Part shown: in pieces, positions 58,816-64,000 of the stretch | How the letters are laid out: every line of letters starts with the position of its first letter | Position numbering within the stretch: the stretch's first letter is position 1 | NCBI GenBank assembly: GCA_900544685.1 | Contig: UQWA01000007.1 | Coordinates: forward strand, 41,029 to 105,028 | DNA length: 64,000 nt | Direction: 5' to 3' | Source of the DNA: an uncultured Lachnospiraceae bacterium | Lineage (GTDB): Bacteria > Bacillota > Clostridia > Lachnospirales > Lachnospiraceae | The notes under the pieces: generated by a model | Told to the model about the DNA's origin: nothing | Database searches by the model: none | The model's input: only the letters and a program-made list of their open reading frames with translations | Position numbers and translations under genes: made by a program

Positions 58816-59691
58816 ATGAAGGGAAAAATTATAAAAGGAATTGCAGGATTCTACTATGTACAGACAATGAACGGGCTGTATGAGTGTAAGGCAAAAGGTA
58901 TATTCCGAAAAGAAAAAATAAAACCTCTGGTTGGAGACAATGTGGAGATCTCTGTAACTGATGAGGAGAAAAAGACGGGAAATGTGGATCAGATTCTTCC
59001 ACGAAAGAATACTCTGATCCGTCCGGCTGTGGCGAACATAGATCAGGTTCTGGTGATATTTGCGGCAGCCAGTCCCAAACCAAATCTGAATCTGCTGGAT
59101 CGTTTTCTGGTATCCATGGAAAAGCAGGGAGTTCCTGCAGTGATCTGTTTTAATAAGCAGGACATGGTTGAGGAAGCGGAACAATACCGCCTGATGCGTA
59201 TCTATGAGAATAGTGGATGCCGGGTATTGTTCACCTGCGCAGAAAAAGATCAGGGAATCGGGCTGGTTCGAGAACTCCTAAAGGGAAAAACCACTGCGGT
59301 GGCGGGGCCTTCAGGAGTGGGCAAATCTACCATGGTAAATTTACTGGCGCCGGAAGCCCGGATGGAGACCGGAGAGATCAGTAAAAAGATTGACAGAGGA
59401 AAACATACCACCAGACACTCGGAGATCCTTTTTGTGGGGGAACAGACGTATATCTGTGATACGCCAGGATTCACTTCTCTGGCAGTCTGGGATATGGAAA
59501 AAGAAGAGTTAAAAGATTACTTCAGAGAGTTCGCTGAATATGAAGGGCAGTGCAGATTCCAGGGATGTACACATACTCATGAGCCTGGATGCCGGGTGAA
59601 GGAAGCACTGGATGAGGGAAAGATCAGCCGGCAGCGGTATGACAATTATCTGGAAATGTACACAGAACTCAAAGAAAAAAGGAGATATTAA
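58816..59691 (+). CDS. rsgA: ribosome small-subunit-dependent GTPase A
   Basis: 291 residues, starting 3 nt after the kinase stop. It shows the circular permutation typical of RsgA: OB fold first (1-70), then the G4 motif FNKQDMVEE, then the P-loop AGPSGVGKSTMVNLL, then the G3 motif DTPGFTSL. The C-terminal zinc finger CRFQGCTHTHEPGCRVKEAL is intact. It acts in late 30S maturation. In many relatives rpe lies between rsgA and thiN; here it is absent. Confidence 0.97.
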   Translation: MKGKIIKGIAGFYYVQTMNGLYECKAKGIFRKEKIKPLVGDNVEISVTDEEKKTGNVDQILPRKNTLIRPAVANIDQVLVIFAAASPKPNLNLLDRFLVSMEKQGVPAVICFNKQDMVEEAEQYRLMRIYENSGCRVLFTCAEKDQGIGLVRELLKGKTTAVAGPSGVGKSTMVNLLAPEARMETGEISKKIDRGKHTTRHSEILFVGEQTYICDTPGFTSLAVWDMEKEELKDYFREFAEYEGQCRFQGCTHTHEPGCRVKEALDEGKISRQRYDNYLEMYTELKEKRRY

Positions 59692-59703
59692 GAGGTCAGA
59701 AGA

Positions 59704-60348
59704 ATGAAGACGATCATTATCAATGGGGGCAATATCGAGGATGATTTTGCCCTTCCTTTTTTGCAGAAAGAACAGTACGATTATCTGATTGCTGTAGATA
59801 AAGGGCTGGAATTTTGCTACCGGGCAGGAATCCAACCAGATGAGATGTTGGGAGATTTTGATTCAGCATCTCCGATGGTCAGAGATTATTTTGAAAGACT
59901 GGAGATACCGGTGCAGCTTTACAAGCCGGAAAAAGACCAGACAGACATGGAGAACGCTATGCGTCTTGCATTAAAGCGTGGCAGCAGTGAGATTGTAGTT
60001 CTGGGAGCTACCGGAACCAGGATGGATCATGTACTTGGAAGTATCTATAATCTGAGTATTGCGCTGGATGCCGGAGTACCGTGTGCACTGGTGGATGCCC
60101 ACAACCGAATTAGAATGATCCGGCACGGGCTGAAGATCCGAAAAGAAGAACAGTATGGAAAATATGTGTCACTTCTGGCATTTGGAGGCAGTGCAGATAA
60201 GATTACACTGACAGGATTTTATTATCCGCTTCACGGATATACTATGCAGGCGGGGGATGGACTCGGTATCAGCAATGAGATTACGGAAGAAGAGGCAGAG
60301 ATATCTCTTGAAGCAGGAACACTCATTGTAATAGAATCCAGGGACTGA
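59704..60348 (+). CDS. thiN: thiamine pyrophosphokinase
   Basis: 214 residues: IAVDKGLEFCYRAGIQPDEMLGDFDS (substrate aspartates), PEKDQTDMENAMRLAL, LGATGTRMDHVLGSIYNL and GDGLGISNEIT. It transfers pyrophosphate from ATP to thiamine. ATG 59704 follows AAGAGGTCAG 12 nt after rsgA. It ends the long housekeeping operon; no clear terminator follows before the TetR promoter. Confidence 0.96.
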   Translation: MKTIIINGGNIEDDFALPFLQKEQYDYLIAVDKGLEFCYRAGIQPDEMLGDFDSASPMVRDYFERLEIPVQLYKPEKDQTDMENAMRLALKRGSSEIVVLGATGTRMDHVLGSIYNLSIALDAGVPCALVDAHNRIRMIRHGLKIRKEEQYGKYVSLLAFGGSADKITLTGFYYPLHGYTMQAGDGLGISNEITEEEAEISLEAGTLIVIESRD

Positions 60349-60454
60349 GAGACGGAAAATAGTATCTGGCAATATGAAACATATTTTTTGGTCGAAGTTC
60401 TAATATGGTAAAGAGAAGCGTGTGTGTAAAGAATATGGTAAATAAAAGCAAGTC

Positions 60455-60483
60455 TTGACAAATAAACGATCGTTTACTATTAT
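60455..60483 (+). promoter_or_regulatory. promoter of the TetR gene
   Basis: TTGACA (60455-60460) and TATTAT (60478-60483), 17-bp spacer that is almost wholly occupied by the first operator. Confidence 0.85.
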
Positions 60484-60504
60484 TGAGATGTAAACGATCG
60501 TTTA
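60463..60504 (+). promoter_or_regulatory. two identical TetR operators
   Basis: The 14-bp perfect palindrome TAAACGATCGTTTA occurs at 60463-60476, between -35 and -10, and again at 60491-60504, just past the transcription start. The centres are 28 bp apart. The arrangement predicts tight autorepression. Confidence 0.85.
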
Positions 60505-60525
60505 TTTGTTTTGGAGGAAATGGAC

Positions 60526-61119
60526 ATGGGTAATAGGAAAGAGGAAATATTAATTGTGGCACTGCATCTGTTCGCCATAGATGGCTACGAGGCTGTCTCC
60601 GTTAGCCAGATAGCAGGAGAGCTTGACATGACAAAAGGTGCATTATACAGACATTATAAAAGTAAAAGAGATATTTTTGACTGTATTGTGCAGCGTATGG
60701 AGCAGCAGGATGGCGAACAGGCAGCAGAATATGATATGCCGGAAGATGAAAAAGAGAGTATGCCGGGAAAGTATGAGAATGTATCATTGGATGATTTTGT
60801 GGAATACAGCAAGTCTATGTTTAAATACTGGACAGAGGATGATTTCGCATCATCGTTTCGAAAAATGCTGACAATAGAGCAGTTCCGCAGCAAAGAGATG
60901 CAGAATTTATATCAGCAATATCTGGTATCCGGACCGGCAGAATACGTGAAGGATCTGTTCAAAAATATGGAAATAAAAAATCCAGAAGAGAATGCAGTCA
61001 AATTTTATGCGAATATGTTTTTCTATTATAGTATGTATGATGGAGCAGCAGATAAGGCGAAAGCAAAATGTCAGTTTGAACAGATGTTGGACAAAATTGT
61101 AGAAGAAATCAAACAGTAA
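60526..61119 (+). CDS. TetR/AcrR-family regulator
   Basis: 197 residues from ATG 60526, 8 nt after GGAGG; ATG 60520 is too close to it. The N-terminal helix-turn-helix reads VSVSQIAGELDMTKGALYRHYKSKRDIFD (about 24-52). The C-terminal ligand domain is divergent, as usual. Its promoter carries two identical palindromes, so it regulates itself. The next downstream gene is a broken acetyltransferase, and no efflux gene is adjacent, so the effector cannot be guessed. Confidence 0.92.
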   Translation: MGNRKEEILIVALHLFAIDGYEAVSVSQIAGELDMTKGALYRHYKSKRDIFDCIVQRMEQQDGEQAAEYDMPEDEKESMPGKYENVSLDDFVEYSKSMFKYWTEDDFASSFRKMLTIEQFRSKEMQNLYQQYLVSGPAEYVKDLFKNMEIKNPEENAVKFYANMFFYYSMYDGAADKAKAKCQFEQMLDKIVEEIKQ

Positions 61120-61148
61120 TATAAGAGCCAGAGCTGATCGACCAGAAT

Positions 61149-61535
61149 ATGTTTATGAGAACAAGTATTAAAGCGGATGATGGAAGAAATATTCCAATTA
61201 TGACGATGGGACCAATCTGTATCAAGAATGAATATAAACGGAAAGGATATGGTAAAATCCTGCTTGATTATTCATTGGAAAAAGCTGCGGAACTTGGCTG
61301 TGGAGCAGTATGCTTTGAAGGAAATATTGATTTTTATGGCAAGAGTGGATTCAGGCAGGCAAGCGAGTATGGTATCCGTTATCATGGATTGCCAGAGGGG
61401 GAAGATGCATCATTCTTTTTGTGTAAGGAACTTGTACAGGGCTATCTTGCTGGGATTACAGGAGAGTATGCAACACCGGAAGGCTATCTTGTAGATGAGC
61501 AGGAAGCAGAGAAGTTTGATAAGCAGTTTTCATAA
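61149..61535 (+). pseudogene. 5'-truncated GNAT acetyltransferase
   Basis: The frame encodes the later part of a GNAT domain: IMTMGPICIKNEYKRKGYGKILL (acetyl-CoA loop with R-K-G-x-G) and AVCFEGNIDFYGKSGFRQAS. It lacks the first ~60 residues present in this family (beta1-alpha2). No ribosome site precedes the ATG at 61149. It begins 29 nt after the TetR stop, which suggests that a deletion joined the two genes. It is probably inactive. Confidence 0.65.
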
Positions 61536-61664
61536 TTATGCATCTTGGTATTGATATTGTGCATGTTAGTTGTCTGCATATAGACAATAAATTTAATTCA
61601 CGATAGAGTAATATATGGTTGTGAAAATAAGGACATTAGTGATGGAGCCGGAAAGGAAAGATAC

Positions 61665-62126
61665 ATGAGAGTAACGGAAAAACTTGTAAAAAGTCCGGAT
61701 GAAGAGGGCGTGACTCTTGAGTACATAAGACTTACAAAGGACTTTGAAGAGATAAAAGAATATGTACAACATAAGGGGAATACTCTGACCGGATATAAGC
61801 AGACCAAGGAAAAAGTATCTGTCAGAATAGAGGATATTCTGTATTTTGAAACAGTGGATGGTCGTGTATTTGCATATACAGTAGAGTGTGTTTATGAAAT
61901 CAAAGGAAGACTGTATCAGGTGGAAGAAAAGATCAACAAAAGAAATATATGCAGAGCATCCAAAACGATGCTTGTCAACGTGGAACATATTATTTCAGTC
62001 AGAACCGCATTGAACGGACGTTTCTATGCCAGAATGGAAAATGGTGAAGAAATACTGATAACGCGAAGGTATGCAAAGGAAGTGGAAGATTGTTTTATGG
62101 AGGATGAAAACGATGAAAGAATTTGA
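61665..62126 (+). CDS. LytTR-domain DNA-binding regulator
   Basis: 153 residues, ATG 61665 after GGAAAGGAAAG. The N-terminal ~45 residues are not a receiver domain. The LytTR domain covers about 50-145: VSVRIEDILYFETVDGRVFAY, CRASKTMLVNVEHI and NGEEILITRRYAKEV. It has no phosphoacceptor, so activity must be controlled otherwise, probably by the membrane protein encoded next. Confidence 0.88.
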   Translation: MRVTEKLVKSPDEEGVTLEYIRLTKDFEEIKEYVQHKGNTLTGYKQTKEKVSVRIEDILYFETVDGRVFAYTVECVYEIKGRLYQVEEKINKRNICRASKTMLVNVEHIISVRTALNGRFYARMENGEEILITRRYAKEVEDCFMEDENDERI

Positions 62127-62556
62127 TCCTAAAAGAGAGTTTTTGTTTGATTACATAACGGTTGTGGCAGAGTGTACACTTGCCATTGCAGTGATTGGCA
62201 GTCTTTTTGCAAGGAATAACAGCATCAGTTTTATCTATTTTTTTCTGCCGTTTGGGTTGGCATTAATTTGTATGATTCCATGTATTCCTATCTATCTTAA
62301 GGAAGACATGACGATTCCTCAGATCATGTGGCAGAGAGGTATAGAGCTTGTAGTTTTGGAAATTGCAATGTGTGCTGTGATTTATCTTATTATGGGTGAC
62401 AGTGTTTCTATAGTGGTGTATGTTGCAATACTGATTTCTACAGCAGTTTGTGATGTATTGTCATACCTTGTGAAGTGGTATCTGGAAAAAGAAGAAGCAG
62501 ATAAGATAAATCGAAGGATTGCAGAGCACAGAAGAAATAAAGAGAATGAAGAATAG
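62113..62556 (+). CDS. DUF3021 membrane protein
   Basis: 147 residues from ATG 62113, 9 nt after GGAGG and overlapping the LytTR gene by 14 nt. Four hydrophobic segments are seen: VVAECTLAIAVIGSLFA, FIYFFLPFGLALICMIPCI, GIELVVLEIAMCAVIYLIM and VVYVAILISTAVCDVLSYL. A charged C-terminal tail follows. LytTR/DUF3021 pairs resemble streptococcal LytTR regulatory systems where the membrane partner restrains the regulator. The signal is unknown. Confidence 0.85.
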   Translation: MKEFDPKREFLFDYITVVAECTLAIAVIGSLFARNNSISFIYFFLPFGLALICMIPCIPIYLKEDMTIPQIMWQRGIELVVLEIAMCAVIYLIMGDSVSIVVYVAILISTAVCDVLSYLVKWYLEKEEADKINRRIAEHRRNKENEE

Positions 62557-62563
62557 GAGGCAT

Positions 62564-63031
62564 ATGGATAACATGGAAAAATATAATATTAGCCTTAGGA
62601 TAATTACAGAAGATAATTTTATTGAAGCATTTAATTTGAAACTTGCAAACGGACAGGAACGCTTTGTTTCAAATCCAATTAGAAGCCTTGCACAGGCTTA
62701 TGTTTACAGGAATCAATGTCAGCCGTTTGGAATCTATAAGGATGATACTATGATTGGTTATGTCATGGTGATTTATGATTATGATATTCCGGAATACGAT
62801 ATATGGCATATGATGATTGATGAATCTAATCAGGGGCAGGGGTATGGAAGTATTGCATTGGATATGACGATTGAGTACATTAAAACGAAACCCTTTGGAA
62901 CATCGGACAAAGTAACATTAACCTGTAATATGGATAATATTCATGCATTAAATTTATACAGGAACAAAGGTTTTAAAGAGACTGGAACGATGGATGAAGA
63001 TGAGATAGAGCTATCCTTAATGTTATTGTAA
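62564..63031 (+). CDS. GNAT acetyltransferase, spermidine/BltD-like
   Basis: 155 residues from ATG 62564 (AGGAGG 3 nt upstream; ATG 62573 is the alternative). It starts ISLRIITEDNFIEAFNLKL, contains SNPIRSLAQAYVYRNQCQPFGIY, and has the acetyl-CoA loop MMIDESNQGQGYGSIALDM and NIHALNLYRNKGFKETG. The layout resembles BltD/SpeG-type polyamine N-acetyltransferases. It follows the DUF3021 gene closely, so it may be under LytTR control. Confidence 0.85.
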   Translation: MDNMEKYNISLRIITEDNFIEAFNLKLANGQERFVSNPIRSLAQAYVYRNQCQPFGIYKDDTMIGYVMVIYDYDIPEYDIWHMMIDESNQGQGYGSIALDMTIEYIKTKPFGTSDKVTLTCNMDNIHALNLYRNKGFKETGTMDEDEIELSLMLL

Positions 63032-63113
63032 GTGCAGTTCAAAGTTAATTTGAAAAAATTGATTTTTTAAATATTGTATTAAGAATGGGATTTATCAGGA
63101 GGTGACAGATCAG

Positions 63114-63278
63114 TTGAGAGCAGTAGTAACGGATAAATGGATACTATGTCCGGTATGCGGTGCAAAGACACGGACACAGATACTGGATGATACGGAATTA
63201 AAACATTTTCCGTTATTTTGTCCAAAATGTAAAGAAAGTTTTATTATCAATGTAAAGGATCATATAGTGGATTATTAA
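63114..63278 (+). CDS. cysteine-rich KTR-domain protein
   Basis: 54 residues from a TTG start (63114), 7 nt after AGGAGGTGA. The core is WILCPVCGAKTRTQ (with the KTR triplet) and PLFCPKCKESFIINV, giving two CxxC zinc-ribbon halves. This family is usually carried on conjugative or mobilisable elements of gut Firmicutes, supporting a horizontal origin for this flank. Confidence 0.8.
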   Translation: MRAVVTDKWILCPVCGAKTRTQILDDTELKHFPLFCPKCKESFIINVKDHIVDY

Positions 63279-63294
63279 TCCGTTGCCAGACGCT

Positions 63295-63338
63295 AAGACG
63301 CAGAGCAGAAACAAAATGTTTTTTGCCTGCGTCTTTTT
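63295..63338 (+). terminator. terminator after the KTR gene
   Basis: AAGACGCAG (63295-63303) pairs with CTGCGTCTT (63327-63335), followed by a T-run. Confidence 0.85.
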
Positions 63339-63354
63339 GTTAGGGCGACCAGGA

Positions 63355-63504
63355 AAATGCACGCATTTATGCAGTGCATTTGACGACCGCTAAACAGAGC
63401 GAGATTCGCAAAGCGTATCTCGCTCTCAGACTGTAGACAAAGCCCTGCTTTTGCAGGGTTTTGCTATTGTTGGAACCGCTTTTCTGATATAATAAATATC
63501 AGAA
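63355..63504 (+). other. series of four hairpins upstream of the transposase
   Basis: In order: AAATGCAC-GCAT-TT-ATGC-A-GTGCATTT (63355-63381); GAGCGAGAT...ATCTCGCTC with a CGC-AAA-GCG cap (63397-63425); CCCTGC-TTTT-GCAGGG (63443-63458); TTCTGATAT-AATAA-ATATCAGAA (63482-63504). The last contains an extended -10, TGATATAAT. They probably shield the transposase gene from outside transcription and belong to the IS end, but the exact left border is not visible. Confidence 0.6.
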
Positions 63505-63518
63505 GGGCGGTGTTTTTT

Positions 63519-64000
63519 ATGATGACGAAAAATACAGATAAAAAAAGAGAACAAATGATGATGTTTTCCATGGATGACATGGTACCTCAAAACCATATGC
63601 TGCGATTGATTGATAAAGCAATCAATTGGAACTTTATTTATGATCTGGTTGAAGAAAAATACTGTCCGGATAACGGCCGTCCCAGTATGGATCCCGTCAT
63701 GCTGATAAAGATACCATTCATTCAGTATCTCTATGGGATAAAAAGCATGCGTCAGACCATGAAAGAGATCGAGGTAAACGTTGCATACCGCTGGTTTCTC
63801 GGACTAGACATGTTAGATCCAGTACCTCATTTCTCTACATTTGGAAAGAATTATACCCGCCGTTTCAAAGATACAGACCTTTTTGAGCAGATCTTTTCAA
63901 AGATTCTGGAAGATTGTATGAAATATAAGCTTGTAAATACAGAACAGATCTTCGTGGATGCAACACATGTAAAAGCCTGTGCAAACAGTAAAAAAATGCG
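63519..64000 (+). CDS. IS1182-type transposase, partial (runs off window)
   Basis: 160 codons are present with ATG 63519 (a second ATG at 63522 follows). The N-terminal region reads FSMDDMVPQNHMLRLIDKAI, then GRPSMDPVMLIKIPFIQYLYGI, MRQTMKEIEVNVAYRWFLGL and VPHFSTFGKNYTRRF, the DUF772 head of IS1182/IS5-like transposases. The first catalytic Asp is in IFVDATHVKACAN. The rest of the DDE domain lies outside the window. Confidence 0.9.
   Translation, partial: MMTKNTDKKREQMMMFSMDDMVPQNHMLRLIDKAINWNFIYDLVEEKYCPDNGRPSMDPVMLIKIPFIQYLYGIKSMRQTMKEIEVNVAYRWFLGLDMLDPVPHFSTFGKNYTRRFKDTDLFEQIFSKILEDCMKYKLVNTEQIFVDATHVKACANSKKM

Overview
The window looks like chromosome of a gut-type clostridium, most likely family Lachnospiraceae. 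The signs are the moderately low GC content, strong AGGAGG ribosome sites, a T-box in front of thrS, the clostridial layout of the S10-spc-alpha ribosomal cluster with a KOW gene between map and infA, an extended L17, zinc-type S14 and L36 beside a zinc-free S4, and an integrated element with a Tn916-type integrase. The genus cannot be fixed from this stretch.

Region 1 (1-7330) is the integrase-proximal end of an integrated mobile element. It holds a cut-off XRE regulator with a palindromic operator, an excisionase-like protein, a replication initiator and DnaC-type ATPase pair, several tiny unknown genes, a probable type I toxin-antitoxin pair (27-residue hydrophobic peptide facing a strongly promoted antisense RNA), a second XRE regulator with divergent promoters, a ParB-fold protein and a tyrosine recombinase.

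Region 2 (7330-23270) is housekeeping and central metabolism. It has a SEC-C protein and DUF218 membrane protein, a secreted two-repeat protein, T-box/thrS, a DUF1540 protein, infC-rpmI-rplT with an AUU-initiated infC, a beta-galactosidase-like protein that has lost its catalytic barrel, a four-gene zinc-ribbon membrane operon, enolase, and pyruvate formate-lyase with its activase. The eno and pflB promoters share an exact operator, GTTAG-N6-CTAAC, that occurs nowhere else I could find in the window. Downstream of pflA a strong promoter drives an intergenic array of seven degenerate ~52-nt repeats. Most repeats carry a Shine-Dalgarno-like element followed by a two-to-seven-codon reading frame, and the array ends in a terminator-like hairpin. 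I consider this the most novel feature.

Region 3 (23290-30700) is a mixed set: an orphan HicB-like protein, a PfkB sugar kinase, a radical-SAM/DUF4130 putative DNA repair pair, a cytosolic BMP-type binding protein fused to an N-terminal ParB-like region and coupled to a phosphoesterase, and a SAM methyltransferase.

Region 4 (30830-47617) is the S10-spc-alpha supercluster from rpsJ to rplQ, including secY, adk, map, infA and rpoA. It has two long untranslated leaders (before rpsJ and before rpsM) and an internal promoter that overlaps a terminator-like inverted repeat.

Region 5 (47630-60350) is a tightly overlapping run: murE, priA, def, fmt, a YugP-type zinc protease, rsmB, rlmN, PP2C phosphatase, a one-PASTA serine/threonine kinase, rsgA and thiN. 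It joins envelope synthesis, replication restart, protein N-terminal processing, rRNA modification and phospho-signalling.

Region 6 (60400-64000) looks acquired: a TetR regulator with two identical operators, a 5'-truncated acetyltransferase, a LytTR/DUF3021 regulatory pair, a GNAT acetyltransferase, a Cys-rich KTR protein, and an IS1182-type transposase running off the window behind five successive hairpins.
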